Notes: generated by a model from the sequence alone, not told the origin. A stretch of DNA of 64,000 bases from Flavobacteriia bacterium (GCA_947450325.1 CANFUT010000015.1:32730-96729); one strand, 5' to 3'. Shown: positions 24,089 through 33,324, counted from the stretch's first letter. Numbers and translations are program-made.

Positions 24089-26032
24089 ATGATTAATTTA
24101 GAGCAACTTGGGGTCTTTCTTCCTCAAGGTTTTTTGTTTAAAGACATAACATTACAAATCAATAAAGGTGATAAAATCGGACTTGCGGGCAAAAATGGCG
24201 CAGGAAAATCAACACTTTTGAAGTTGATTGCCGATTGGGAAAAGCCTTCCGAAGGAAAAATTCACAGACCTAAAGATTCAACGATTGGATTTTTAACCCA
24301 AGATATTAAAATCGATACCACCAAATCTGTCTTCGATTATTTGAATTTCTCAAATGAATTGTTGAACAGTTTACGCACCAGATTAGACCAAATTAACCAC
24401 GATTTAGTGGCTCGTACAGATTATGAAGCCGATTCATATTTGGCTTTGTTGGATGAATTAAACGAAGTAAACGACCAATTCAATTTACACGAAGGTTTTC
24501 AATGGGAAGAGAAAATTACTGCGACTTTAGAAGGTTTAGGTTTTTTTCCGTCAGACTTTGACAAACCGCTTTCCTCTTTTTCTGGAGGTTGGAAAATGCG
24601 TGCTGAATTGGCGAAAATTTTGGTCAATCAACCAGATATTATTTTGCTCGATGAGCCGACCAATCACTTGGATATTATTTCCATTTCGTGGTTGGAAAAC
24701 TACTTGCAAAAGTTTGAAGGTGCTGTGATTGTGATTTCTCACGACCGTTTGTTTTTGGATAATGTAACGAAACGAACATTGGAGATTTCGCAAGGAAAAG
24801 TGTGGGATTATCCATACAATTATTCGCGTTACAAAGAAAAACGTGAAGAAGAATTGGCGCTGATGGTGAATGCCAAAAAGCAACAAGAAAAAGACATCAA
24901 GCACACCAAAGAATTGATCGACAAGTTCCGTGCGAAGAAAAACAAAGCTTCTTTTGCGCAATCGTTGATTAAAAAATTGGATAAAACCGAAATCATTGAA
25001 ATCGAAAGCAATGCCATTGCCAAAATGAAAATGCAATTTCCACTGAGTATTCAGCCTGGAAAATGGATTTTGGAAATGAAAGATGCTGGAAAAACGTATG
25101 GCGACAAACAGCTTTTCAAAAACATCAACATTACTGTTGGTCGCGGAGAAAAAATCGCTTTGCTTGGACCGAATGGTGTTGGTAAATCCACTTTGCTGAA
25201 ATTGGTGATGAAAACCATAGAAGGTGAAGGTGTGATGGAATACGGTCACAATGTGCAAATTACGTATTTCGCGCAAGATCAAGCAGAAAAATTAGATGTC
25301 AACAAAACGATTTACGAAACCGTTGATGACATTGCAGAAGGTGAAATCAGAAAAGATTTACGCAGTATTTTGGGAACTTTCTTGTTTTCTGGTGAAGACA
25401 TCGACAAAAAAGTCGGCGTACTTTCTGGAGGAGAAAGAACCCGTTTGGCTTTGTGTCAATTGTTGTTGAGTCCTTGTAATTTCTTGATTCTCGATGAGCC
25501 AACGAACCACCTTGACATTCAAAGCAAGGAAGTTTTGAAACGCGCCTTGATCGATTATGAAGGAACATTTATTGTTGTTTCTCACGACCGTGAATTTTTG
25601 GACGGATTGACAAATCGTATTTGGGACATTCAAGACAAAACCTTGAAAATTCACCATTACGATGTGAAAGAATATTTGGCTATGAAGATGTCTTCCCCAG
25701 ATGCAGATGCCAAAAACACCTTGAAACCAACGGTGAAAGAAGTGGTAAAAGTGGAAGAAAAAGTGGTCAAAGAGCCGGTTTCATTCGAAGAACAAAAAGA
25801 ATTGAAACGCAAACGCACGCAATTTCAAAATCAAATCAAGAAATCGGAAGAAATGATTGCCGCTTTGGAAACAAAAATCGCCAATATGGATGAAGTTTTG
25901 ACAACCTTGGATTACACCGACGAAGCGAAATCATCGAAAGTATTGGCAGACTATGCAGATGCGAAAAAGCAATTAGACGAAACGATGCTTGTTTGGGAGC
26001 AAGCGGTGGAAGATTTAGATAATTTGAAATAA
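24089..26032 (+). CDS. ABC-F family ATPase (ribosome-associated)
   Basis: 647 residues from the ATG at 24089; the in-frame ATG at 24047 lies upstream of the promoter -7 box and is rejected. Two ABC cassettes lack membrane domains. Cassette 1 has Walker A GKNGAGKST, signature SSFSGGWKMR and Walker B IILLDEPTNHLD. Cassette 2 has GPNGVGKST, LSGGERTRLALC and LILDEPTNHLD. A charged linker between them (KKQQEKDIKHTKEL) corresponds to the arm/P-site tRNA interaction motif region, and a C-terminal coiled coil (about 565-645) follows. ABC-F proteins act in the E site of the ribosome to relieve stalls; the length and C-terminal coil resemble the Uup-like branch. It is followed 9 bp later by the DUF2797 gene. 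Confidence 0.93.
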   Translation: MINLEQLGVFLPQGFLFKDITLQINKGDKIGLAGKNGAGKSTLLKLIADWEKPSEGKIHRPKDSTIGFLTQDIKIDTTKSVFDYLNFSNELLNSLRTRLDQINHDLVARTDYEADSYLALLDELNEVNDQFNLHEGFQWEEKITATLEGLGFFPSDFDKPLSSFSGGWKMRAELAKILVNQPDIILLDEPTNHLDIISISWLENYLQKFEGAVIVISHDRLFLDNVTKRTLEISQGKVWDYPYNYSRYKEKREEELALMVNAKKQQEKDIKHTKELIDKFRAKKNKASFAQSLIKKLDKTEIIEIESNAIAKMKMQFPLSIQPGKWILEMKDAGKTYGDKQLFKNINITVGRGEKIALLGPNGVGKSTLLKLVMKTIEGEGVMEYGHNVQITYFAQDQAEKLDVNKTIYETVDDIAEGEIRKDLRSILGTFLFSGEDIDKKVGVLSGGERTRLALCQLLLSPCNFLILDEPTNHLDIQSKEVLKRALIDYEGTFIVVSHDREFLDGLTNRIWDIQDKTLKIHHYDVKEYLAMKMSSPDADAKNTLKPTVKEVVKVEEKVVKEPVSFEEQKELKRKRTQFQNQIKKSEEMIAALETKIANMDEVLTTLDYTDEAKSSKVLADYADAKKQLDETMLVWEQAVEDLDNLK

Positions 26033-26041
26033 TTCAATCAG

Positions 26042-26842
26042 ATGCAATCACACATTGGTCAACTTCATAAAATGTCGGTTACATTAGCCGATCCGATTCA
26101 ATACACGTTGGATTTAGATGTTCCCATCGACATGAATGCATTGATAGGCAAGGAAATCAAACTTTCATGGTACGGCGGAATTCAATGTATTTCTTGCGGA
26201 AAACCAACGAAAAAATCGTTCAGCCAAGGATTTTGCTACACTTGCTATTTGAAAGCACCAGAAGCAGCTGATTGCATTTTAAGACCAGAATTGTGTCGCG
26301 CGCATTTGGGCGAAGGACGCGATATCGAGTGGGAAGAACGCAACCACAATCAACCACATTTCGTGTATTTCGCTGCATCAGATGTTGTGAAAGTCGGCGT
26401 CACGAGATCAACACAAATCCCAACGCGCTGGATTGACCAAGGCGCAAGTTCAGCGATCAAAATTGCAGAAACGCCAAATCGATATTATGCAGGCGTGATT
26501 GAAGTTGCCTTGAAAGATTATTTCACCGACAAAACCAATTGGCGCAATATGCTCCAAAACAAACAAGATGAAAGCATCGATTTGGTGGAAGAAAAATGGC
26601 GTTTGGAGGAAATCTTACCTGCAGATTTAATGGCTTTTTTCACCGAAGACGATGAAATCGAAACTTTGCATTTTCCTGTGGAAACTTATCCAACTTCTGT
26701 CAAAAGTGTTGGTTTTGATAAAGAAAATACGATTGAAGGAAAATTAATGGGAATCAAAGGGCAATATTTGATTTTTGAAAATGGCGCGGTTTTGAATATT
26801 CGCAAGCATACGGGGTATATTGTGGAGTTGAGTTTTGAGTGA
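26042..26842 (+). CDS. DUF2797 family zinc-ribbon/GIY-YIG-like protein
   Basis: 266 residues. The N-terminal CISCGKPTKKSFSQGFCYTC (about residues 51-70) and CILRPELCRAHLG are metal-binding clusters, and FVYFAASDVVKVGVTR (about 110-125) resembles the GIY-YIG-type strand pair found in DUF2797 proteins. Catalytic activity is not known for the family. It follows the ABC-F gene by 9 bp and is probably cotranscribed with it. A second MITE-like copy begins 55 bp downstream. The call is to family only; I know no established function. Confidence 0.8.
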   Translation: MQSHIGQLHKMSVTLADPIQYTLDLDVPIDMNALIGKEIKLSWYGGIQCISCGKPTKKSFSQGFCYTCYLKAPEAADCILRPELCRAHLGEGRDIEWEERNHNQPHFVYFAASDVVKVGVTRSTQIPTRWIDQGASSAIKIAETPNRYYAGVIEVALKDYFTDKTNWRNMLQNKQDESIDLVEEKWRLEEILPADLMAFFTEDDEIETLHFPVETYPTSVKSVGFDKENTIEGKLMGIKGQYLIFENGAVLNIRKHTGYIVELSFE

Positions 26843-26896
26843 AAAAATTACTATAAATTTAGTCTGTAATTTTGAAATACATTATATTTCTCATTG

Positions 26897-27054
26897 GGCA
26901 AACGCATTTAAAAACTAATTTTTCGAACAACGGCTTTTTGTCATGATTTTTATCAAAAATACATGCCAAAAAGGGAATTCATACATTTGTTTGTTCGACG
27001 ATTCCGATATATATCGGAACCGTCGTTACAAACATGTCGCTCCTATGGAGCTAT
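26897..27054 (-). mobile_element. MITE-like element, second copy, inverted and end-truncated
   Basis: This is the inverse of 16448-16633. It retains the GGCAAACGCATTTAA terminal repeat (26897-26911), the TTGTCATGATTTTT block, the ATTCCGATATATATCGGAA palindrome and the GTCGCTCCTATGGAGC hairpin. It ends there, missing the last ~22 bases including the other terminal repeat. Confidence 0.75.
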
Positions 27055-27072
27055 AATCTCGTGTGATGAGAT

Positions 27073-27813
27073 TTAAAGAGAGAAATTCGGAAAAACTGAT
27101 TTCACAAACGACACCAATCCAACAACTAAAATCAGTCCCAAAACGAGGAATTTGAATTGTTTGTCAGAAAATAAATTCAATGCTTTTTTGCCAATCAATG
27201 TTCCCAATAAACTGACCACCAACAAAATCGGAATCAAATACAAATCATGTTTGTGCACGTACCCGTTTGAAACATAGACCACGCTCCTACTGAAATCAAT
27301 TCCCAAATCGATTACTGCCGAAGTGGCGATAAAAATTTCCTTTTTGAGATTAAAAGCAGCCAATGTCAATCCACGAATGGCGCCACCAGTGCCCAATAAT
27401 CCAGCGGTGACTCCAGAAAGTGCGCCGCCAGTAATTGCGTTGAATTTGGTTGGTTTCAATTCCAAATTTTTGAAAACCAATAAAATTGAACTCATCAAAA
27501 TCAGAAAAATCGCCAATGAAAACTGCAAGATTTTGGTGTCTAAATATTTGCTCAAAACAGCGCCTAAAATGACAAATGCCACTGCGGGAATTCCAATTCT
27601 GATGATCAATTGCTTATCGACGCCTTTTCGGAATATGGCGATTTTGGAAAGATTACTTGACAAATGAAATAATGCGGTAATTCCTAACACAGAATCGAAA
27701 TCCAGGAAAAATCCAGCGATGGGAACAAAAAACAACGAAGAACCAAAACCACCAACTGTTCCTAAAATTTCAGCCACTAAAGCCAACAACATAAAATAAA
27801 TCAAGTGCTCCAT
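27073..27813 (-). CDS. TauE/SafE family membrane permease
   Basis: 246 residues with about seven to eight hydrophobic segments. The duplicated motif GTVGGFGSSLFFVP (about residues 18-31) and TAGLLGTGGAIRGLTL (about 135-150) is the signature of the TauE/SafE (UPF0721) permease family, which moves sulfur-containing anions or other small organic anions across the inner membrane. The substrate here is not known. It is a single gene, transcribed away from the PLP decarboxylase with 170 bp between them. It differs from the SafE/UreH-type protein at 29249. Confidence 0.88.
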   Translation of the reverse strand: MEHLIYFMLLALVAEILGTVGGFGSSLFFVPIAGFFLDFDSVLGITALFHLSSNLSKIAIFRKGVDKQLIIRIGIPAVAFVILGAVLSKYLDTKILQFSLAIFLILMSSILLVFKNLELKPTKFNAITGGALSGVTAGLLGTGGAIRGLTLAAFNLKKEIFIATSAVIDLGIDFSRSVVYVSNGYVHKHDLYLIPILLVVSLLGTLIGKKALNLFSDKQFKFLVLGLILVVGLVSFVKSVFPNFSL

Positions 27814-27983
27814 TCTGAACTATTGGTCTCGCTTTGATTGGCGATCTGAATTGATGCGATAAAGTTAATTTAAAAATAGAAAAACTGCGTTTAAGCGTTT
27901 TGGATTGCAAAAAAACGTTGTGTTTTATTGCGAAATACTGAATAAAATAAGGTGCGTAAGTGTTTCTAACGGATAAGCAACAC

Positions 27984-29228
27984 TTAGTTTTTACCTTGCT
28001 TAATTTCCGCCTTCAAATCAATAATAAATGAATCAATCGCACCTCTCGTAATGTGCGGCATCATCACAATTTTCCACCATTTCGGTTTGTTTTCATAAGA
28101 ATCCGCGACCAAAAAATATTTCTTCGCCACTTTTTCAGGAATTTCTTCCGCATGAATCGCGATAATATTGATGAATGGATTTCGATAATAATGAATTCCC
28201 AATTGATCTAACTGACAACAAATATCTGTGGTTTTGTCATTCAACATTTGCATTTTCGCTGTCCAACCTGCAGATCCGTGTGTATGCAACACCATCCAAA
28301 CCGCTACCGCATTGGCACCAGAACGACTGCCACACAATGTATGATCCGTTCCCGGAACATATTGCGCTTCCGAAGTTTTCACATATTTCATCAATCCTTT
28401 TCGGACTAAGAAAATTCCAGTTCCATAGGGAGTTTGCAACATTTTGTGCGCATCAATCGTGATGGAAGAAATGTGTTTATTTTGAAATGTAAACGCGCTT
28501 TTTTGATTGGTAAATGGATAAATAAATCCACCAAAAGCACCGTCAACATGCAATTTAAAATTGATATTTTTAGCTGTAATCAATCGCGTTACCTCATCGA
28601 TATCATCCACAGAACCAAACATGGTCGTTGACATATTCATGATGATGATAAAATACTTGATTCCATTTGATTGCGCTGCGTCGATTTGTAAATTCAATGC
28701 TTCCAAATCAATCGCTCGATTTTCAGGATTCACTTTGGCAACCAAAGATTCAATATTCAACAAATTGATTCCTTTTGAAAAAGAATAATGACTGTCTTCG
28801 GAATAAATCACGCCAATTTCGTTCATTTTGGCGCCAAATTCTTCTACAAAATAATTCCTGTAAATCCACAAAGCTTCGATGTTTGCTTCTGTTCCACCAG
28901 AAGCGATGTAGCCATCTTGCGCGTCTTCATCTCCTCTGAAAATCTGTTCCGCGCACAAATTGATTAAATCCAATTCCAACGCTTGTGTACCTTTGAAAAT
29001 TTTTTCAGCACCCACCAAAGTGTGACAACCAATGTGATTCGGATTGGCAATTAAAGTCGATAAAAAAGGTGCGTTTTCCAAAAATGGCGCATCGTCGTAA
29101 AAAACGTCTGAATCGAGAAAAGTTGCTGGCAAACCTAGAATCGAAGAATTGCGGTAATTCACATTTTTACTCAATGCTTCAGTGACTGTTTTATTGATTT
29201 TATCTGCGGTAAATTTTGGCCAAAACAT
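27984..29228 (-). CDS. Group II pyridoxal-phosphate-dependent amino acid decarboxylase
   Basis: 414 residues. Visible PLP features: SGGTEANIEALW (phosphate-binding start, about residues 110-121), LHVDGAFGG (Asp pairing with the pyridine nitrogen), and Lys262 in TIDAHKMLQTPYGTG, the Schiff-base lysine. This is the glutamate/histidine/tyrosine/aromatic amino acid decarboxylase superfamily. The substrate cannot be assigned. It lies 20 bp after the SafE-like gene and on the same strand as the whole cco series, so it is probably transcribed as the last gene of that operon. If the substrate is glutamate or histidine, decarboxylation would consume a proton, but the link to cbb3 respiration is inference. 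Confidence 0.85.
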   Translation of the reverse strand: MFWPKFTADKINKTVTEALSKNVNYRNSSILGLPATFLDSDVFYDDAPFLENAPFLSTLIANPNHIGCHTLVGAEKIFKGTQALELDLINLCAEQIFRGDEDAQDGYIASGGTEANIEALWIYRNYFVEEFGAKMNEIGVIYSEDSHYSFSKGINLLNIESLVAKVNPENRAIDLEALNLQIDAAQSNGIKYFIIIMNMSTTMFGSVDDIDEVTRLITAKNINFKLHVDGAFGGFIYPFTNQKSAFTFQNKHISSITIDAHKMLQTPYGTGIFLVRKGLMKYVKTSEAQYVPGTDHTLCGSRSGANAVAVWMVLHTHGSAGWTAKMQMLNDKTTDICCQLDQLGIHYYRNPFINIIAIHAEEIPEKVAKKYFLVADSYENKPKWWKIVMMPHITRGAIDSFIIDLKAEIKQGKN

Positions 29229-29248
29229 GTAGAAATAGTATTAGTAAA

Positions 29249-29965
29249 TTAAATTTTGTGACACACTTGTTGAACAATCACGCCTGTTTTAGGACTCACT
29301 TTCGCTTCTGGACTGACATAAGGAATTCCCAAATTGAGTCCGCGAAGAATGAGTAAAAGTGCCATGATTCCAACAAATACTGGAACTGCTTTGCGAATAT
29401 TTTCTCTGAATTTGATGCTGATAAAATCCCGAATTACAGTCAAAGTCATCATCGCAGGAATGGTTCCTAAACCAAATCCAACCATAAACAAAGCACCAGA
29501 AAATGCATTTCCTGTAGCAATTGATCCGGCAATTCCCAAATAAACCAAACCGCAAGGAAGCAAACCATTCAGAACACCGATAAAAAACAACGCTTCTTTG
29601 GTATTCTGACCAAAAAGTTGACTGATATTACTTTTTATTTTCCCTAAAAGCATCATCAAAATGCCATTGCTTTTATTGATGAATTTGATTTTTGGAACGA
29701 AAAGTAAAATTAGAATCAGCGAACCAAGCGTAAGCGAAAGAAAACTCTGCCATCCAGCCATTACAAATCCCTGACCCAAAAGTCCGAAAAGTGTTCCAAT
29801 GGCTGCGTAAGTAGTAACTCTTCCCGCATTGTAAATCAAGCTGCCAGTAAAAATTGACAGTTGAGAGGTACGTTTGACAGGAATCGTTAGTGCAATTGGT
29901 CCGCACATTCCGACGCAGTGAAAACTACCCAAAAAGCCGAGCGTAAAAGCTGCTAGAAAAAACAT
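29249..29965 (-). CDS. SafE/UreH-type membrane protein of the cbb3 maturation locus
   Basis: 238 residues with about six membrane segments. The N-terminal LGFLGSFHCVGMCGPIALTIP and the mid-protein GLLPCGLVYLGIAGSIATGN are the two Cys-containing repeats of the sulfite exporter/UreH_2 family (Cys17, Cys21 and the later PCG). In many Bacteroidetes and Proteobacteria a gene of this type closes the ccoGHIS cluster, and the cysteines suggest copper handling for cbb3 assembly. It lies 2 bp after ccoH. The copper role is inference from context. Confidence 0.85.
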   Translation of the reverse strand: MFFLAAFTLGFLGSFHCVGMCGPIALTIPVKRTSQLSIFTGSLIYNAGRVTTYAAIGTLFGLLGQGFVMAGWQSFLSLTLGSLILILLFVPKIKFINKSNGILMMLLGKIKSNISQLFGQNTKEALFFIGVLNGLLPCGLVYLGIAGSIATGNAFSGALFMVGFGLGTIPAMMTLTVIRDFISIKFRENIRKAVPVFVGIMALLLILRGLNLGIPYVSPEAKVSPKTGVIVQQVCHKI

Positions 29966-29967
29966 TT

Positions 29968-30405
29968 TTACTTGATTTGAATAAATCCTTCGTTGTAATA
30001 TTGAATGTTTTCAACTTCCCAGTTTACTTGCATTTTATACAACCCTTTTTTCAGACTTTTGATAGAAATACCTTTTGTGTTCAAAGTATCTGCTTGAATT
30101 TTAATGTTTTTATCCAAAACAGCATCCGAAGGACGGAAGAAAAATATTTTTCCACTCGTTTGTTGTCCTTTGAATTGATCTGGAAAATCCAATACCAATT
30201 CATCGTTTTGCACTTGCCAAGACAATTGTTCGCTCAACGCCTTGGTTCTATCCATTTGGTTGATTTTGTCTTGAAATTGCAATTCTTGCTCGTAATAATC
30301 TTTTGAAACCAAATCAACTTTTTGGCTCATCGACATGCTGACCATTGTAACTATTAACAGTACAAATCCAGAATACAACAATGTAATTTTAACTCCCCAA
30401 CTCAT
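29968..30405 (-). CDS. ccoH: FixH/CcoH family cbb3 oxidase assembly protein
   Basis: 145 residues. One N-terminal membrane segment (ITLLYSGFVLLIVTMVSMSM, residues about 7-26) precedes the signature DLVSKDYYEQELQFQDKINQ and a periplasmic beta domain (KIFFFRPSDAVLDKNI...). FixH family proteins are needed for cbb3 assembly. Start ATG at 30405 lies 3 bp after the ccoG stop. Confidence 0.9.
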   Translation of the reverse strand: MSWGVKITLLYSGFVLLIVTMVSMSMSQKVDLVSKDYYEQELQFQDKINQMDRTKALSEQLSWQVQNDELVLDFPDQFKGQQTSGKIFFFRPSDAVLDKNIKIQADTLNTKGISIKSLKKGLYKMQVNWEVENIQYYNEGFIQIK

Positions 30406-30408
30406 AAC

Positions 30409-31821
30409 TTAATGTTTTAAAGTAATTGGTCCAAGAAAAGTTGTCTTCACTGTTTGCAGCTTTTCTTTACCAGAATAAATATTAACTAAAATCGTTGTCT
30501 TTCTATCATGTATCGCCTTCTTAGGCAAGATAATGAAGAAAGAACTTTCAGCTTTAGATACTTTTTTAATCACAATATCTTTTCCAATCATTTCGATTTC
30601 GCCTTTCATGGCTTCTAGTTTCAATTTGACTGAAATATCATTGTGCGTTTTATTTAATAATTTGATGTTATACAAGTTACTGATATGAGTAGAATCATGT
30701 TCTTGAAACAACATTCCTGGTGTTCGCAGAATGGTTACGTCCACATCTCTTCGAGTGATCAATAAGGCCGCTAAAATTCCCATTAAAACAATCAAAACGA
30801 CTGTGTATGCTTTGATACGTGCGGTGAATTTCAATTTCTCACCTTTCGCAATTCCTTCTTCCGAAGCATAGCGAATCAATCCTTTTGGAGAACCAACGCT
30901 TTCCATCATGTGATCGCAGACATCGATACAAGCCGTACAATTGGTACATTCCAACTGCGTACCATTTCTAATGTCGATTGCCACTGGACAAACTTTCACA
31001 CATTGAAAACAATCGATGCAATCACCTTTTGGTTTTTCTTTGTTTTTAGAAAATTTTCCTCTTGGTTCACCTCTCAAATAATCATAAGCCACCAAGATTG
31101 AATTTCTATCGGTCATTACACCTTGCAAACGTCCATAAGGACAAACAATCAAACAAACTTGCTCTCTGAACCAAGTGTAAACAGCGTAAAAAATTCCTGT
31201 AAAAAGCAACAACGCGGTGAAACCTCCGATGTGCATTTTAATTGGCTCTTGAATGATTTTGAATAATTCGTCCGTTCCAATTACATAAGCTAAAAATGTG
31301 TTGGCGATCAAAAACGAAATCAAGAAAAATGAAACGTGTTTCGCTGTTTTCTTGATAATTTTTTCTCGGTTATAAGGTGCTTTGTTGAGCGCTCTTTGGT
31401 GAGTAGCATCTCCTTCAATCCAATATTCAACCCTGCGGAAAACCATTTCCATGAAGATTGTTTGGGGACAAACCCAGCCACAAAAAACCCGGCCAAAAAC
31501 CACTGTAAAAAGAACGACAAAGACAATGGTTACCAACATTCCTAGCCCGAAGATGAAAAAATCTTGAGGCCAGAAAGTGACACCGAAAAAGATAAATTTT
31601 CTTTCTAAAATATTGAAAAGGAAAAATGGATCTCCATGCACCCTAACAAAGGGCAGCCAGAAAAATAGAATCAGGTAAAAGACACTGACAATGGTTCTTT
31701 TATTGTACAGTTTTCCTTTTGGTTGCTGCGCATAAACCCAGTTTCTTTTACCCGATTCATTTATTGTCCCAACACTATCTCGAAAAGATTGATCGTCGTC
31801 CTCGTTGTGAATATTTTCCAT
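30409..31821 (-). CDS. ccoG: Cytochrome c oxidase accessory protein CcoG (FixG-type ferredoxin)
   Basis: 470 residues. About five membrane segments, the CGWVCPQTIFMEMVFRRVE motif (residues about 110-130), LIVCPYGRLQGVM, and two [4Fe-4S] cysteine clusters (CIDCFQCVKVCP and CTNCTACIDVCD, about residues 265-305). The C-terminal periplasmic Ig-like domain (SNLYNIKLLNKTHND...) is also typical. CcoG is a copper(II) reductase/cupric-ion handling protein required for cbb3 assembly. It starts 83 bp after ccoP, beyond the ccoP terminator, so it may be partly read through or use its own promoter. Confidence 0.95.
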   Translation of the reverse strand: MENIHNEDDDQSFRDSVGTINESGKRNWVYAQQPKGKLYNKRTIVSVFYLILFFWLPFVRVHGDPFFLFNILERKFIFFGVTFWPQDFFIFGLGMLVTIVFVVLFTVVFGRVFCGWVCPQTIFMEMVFRRVEYWIEGDATHQRALNKAPYNREKIIKKTAKHVSFFLISFLIANTFLAYVIGTDELFKIIQEPIKMHIGGFTALLLFTGIFYAVYTWFREQVCLIVCPYGRLQGVMTDRNSILVAYDYLRGEPRGKFSKNKEKPKGDCIDCFQCVKVCPVAIDIRNGTQLECTNCTACIDVCDHMMESVGSPKGLIRYASEEGIAKGEKLKFTARIKAYTVVLIVLMGILAALLITRRDVDVTILRTPGMLFQEHDSTHISNLYNIKLLNKTHNDISVKLKLEAMKGEIEMIGKDIVIKKVSKAESSFFIILPKKAIHDRKTTILVNIYSGKEKLQTVKTTFLGPITLKH

Positions 31822-31891
31822 TTTGAAATGAATTTTTTTTGTCTAAATCTGTGTTAATTCTATTGTGTATGTGTGTGATAATTTTAGACTA

Positions 31892-31919
31892 AAAACTGTC
31901 AATTTTACTTGACAGTTTT
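31892..31919 (-). terminator. Terminator overlapping the end of ccoP
   Basis: On the minus strand, an 11-bp perfect stem (AAAACTGTCAA with TTGACAGTTTT) and a 6-base loop is followed by T-rich sequence. The right arm encodes the last ccoP codons and the TAA stop lies in the loop. It should partly uncouple ccoG expression from ccoNOQP. Confidence 0.7.
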
Positions 31920-33128
31920 GGTTGTATCTGCTGTTTCTGTTTTTGCTCCTTTTTCAACGTATAATTCACCTTGTTTTTCTTTCGCATTTGCAGGATTTGA
32001 ACCGCGCAATGATTTGATGTAACTTGATACTTCATGAATTTGACGTGCACCCAAATCTTGCTCCCATGATTTCATTCCTTTTTCAGCATAACCATATTTA
32101 ATGGTTTTGAAAATATCTTTGATATCACCTTGGTGAATCCAGAAATCATCTGTCAAATTTGGTCCAACACCACCTTCACCATTCGCCCCGTGACAAGCTG
32201 CACAGTTTGTTGAGAAAGTTGCTTTTCCTGCTGCCAAAGAAGCACCGTCAGTTAATAAAGTTGCATTATTTTCATCTACCAAGTTGGCTGCTTTTTTACG
32301 GTAAGCTTCTACATCGCGTTTTCCTTGTGCGATTTGCTCATTGTATTCAGCCAACTGTAGTTTTCCTGTATGAATCACGTGGAAATGGAACAAATAAACG
32401 ATTCCAAAAATGATGGTAAAGTAGAATCCATAAATCCACCATGGTGGCAAATTGTTGTCTAATTCTTTAATTCCATCATAATCGTGATCCATCATGATTT
32501 CACCTTCTTTTTCAATGGCAACAGAAGCATTCATTTTGTCGATCAATGAAGGACGAATGAATTTTTCTTTTTTCTTAGAAGCTGCAGCCAATTTTTTTCT
32601 TTCAGCTACACCCAATTGTTGCAATGCAACTACATATAATCTCCAAGCTACGAAAAGCTCAAAGGAAATAATAGTAAGCATAGAAAAGAAAGTCATTGCA
32701 TCCATTCCCCAATATCCTGCGGATGCTGGTGCAGCGGAAAGTGCTTCAACTGACGTAGCCGCCACTGCTGCTGGTGCAGGATCTTGTGCAAACATCGCAG
32801 AAGAAAATCCGCCAATCATCACGATAGCTAAAATTGCTTTAACGATTGTAGCTGCATTCTCACCTTTTGTTTTTTTATCTTGCTCAGATTTATTGCGAAT
32901 TGCATTTTTTGCAACGTCAGCAAAAATCATAATCACAATCAGTAATAAAATCACCACGCTGATCATTGCAACAAACATTGGATTTGAAAAAATTGAAGGT
33001 TCTTCAGCTTTCCCTGCTGCTCCTTGAGCAAACACTGTGCTACTTAAGGTAGTCAGCAATCCCAAGAACAAAGCGTTTTTTATCTTCATTCCAACTGACT
33101 TTTTATTATTTACAGAATTGGTTTCCAT
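31905..33128 (-). CDS. ccoP: cbb3-type cytochrome oxidase subunit III (CcoP), single heme
   Basis: 407 residues, with an alternative ATG at residue 14. A signal-like N-terminus (IKNALFLGLLTTLSSTVFAQ) precedes three or four further membrane segments and the CcoP-N domain (NLPPWWIYGFYFTIIFGIVYLFHFHV). There is one CXXCH heme-c site (CAACHG, about residues 309-313) with a GPNLTDDFW surround. CcoP of Proteobacteria carries two c hemes; the single heme here is the usual Bacteroidetes form as I recall it. The extended, Ala-rich N-terminal half with extra membrane helices is also typical of this phylum. It donates electrons to CcoO/CcoN. It lies 20 bp after the frameshifted ccoQ. Confidence 0.93.
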   Translation of the reverse strand: METNSVNNKKSVGMKIKNALFLGLLTTLSSTVFAQGAAGKAEEPSIFSNPMFVAMISVVILLLIVIMIFADVAKNAIRNKSEQDKKTKGENAATIVKAILAIVMIGGFSSAMFAQDPAPAAVAATSVEALSAAPASAGYWGMDAMTFFSMLTIISFELFVAWRLYVVALQQLGVAERKKLAAASKKKEKFIRPSLIDKMNASVAIEKEGEIMMDHDYDGIKELDNNLPPWWIYGFYFTIIFGIVYLFHFHVIHTGKLQLAEYNEQIAQGKRDVEAYRKKAANLVDENNATLLTDGASLAAGKATFSTNCAACHGANGEGGVGPNLTDDFWIHQGDIKDIFKTIKYGYAEKGMKSWEQDLGARQIHEVSSYIKSLRGSNPANAKEKQGELYVEKGAKTETADTTKTVK

Positions 33129-33148
33129 AGTATTAATGATTGTAGTTA

Positions 33149-33320
33149 TTAATTTCCTTCTTTATCAAGTGGCATATTCTCCAATTCCGTGATATGACTT
33201 TTGTCTGCTTTGATGACATACAAAATCAACAGTGTGAAGAATGTGAAAAAAATAAAGAGCGATATCATGGGGAAGATTGCTACTCCTGCAATTGATTCCA
33301 AATAATTGATAAATTTCATG
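33149..33320 (-). pseudogene. ccoQ: ccoQ with an apparent single-base insertion
   Basis: The ATG at 33320 lies 4 bp after the ccoNO stop and reads MKFINY. It then leaves frame at a run of four identical bases (33300-33303, A on the plus strand). If that run had three bases, the frame would continue LESIAGVAIFPMISLFIFF through a membrane segment to ADKSHITELENMPLDKEGN and a TAA at 33151-33149, giving 56 residues with the shape of CcoQ. The span of 172 bases is 57 codons plus one. Either the assembly has a homopolymer error or the gene is really broken. A TTG start just downstream of the slip could still give a 50-residue product. Confidence 0.75.
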
Positions 33321-33324
33321 TTCG

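Noticed and set aside
24551..25282. 243-codon open frame on the minus strand inside the ABC-F gene
   Set aside because: Fully antisense to a well-supported ATPase gene and rich in Phe/His/Gln typical of reverse-strand translation of AT-rich coding DNA.
32494..33027. 177-codon plus-strand open frame inside ccoP
   Set aside because: Mirror of the Ala/Ile-rich membrane segments of CcoP; no independent support.
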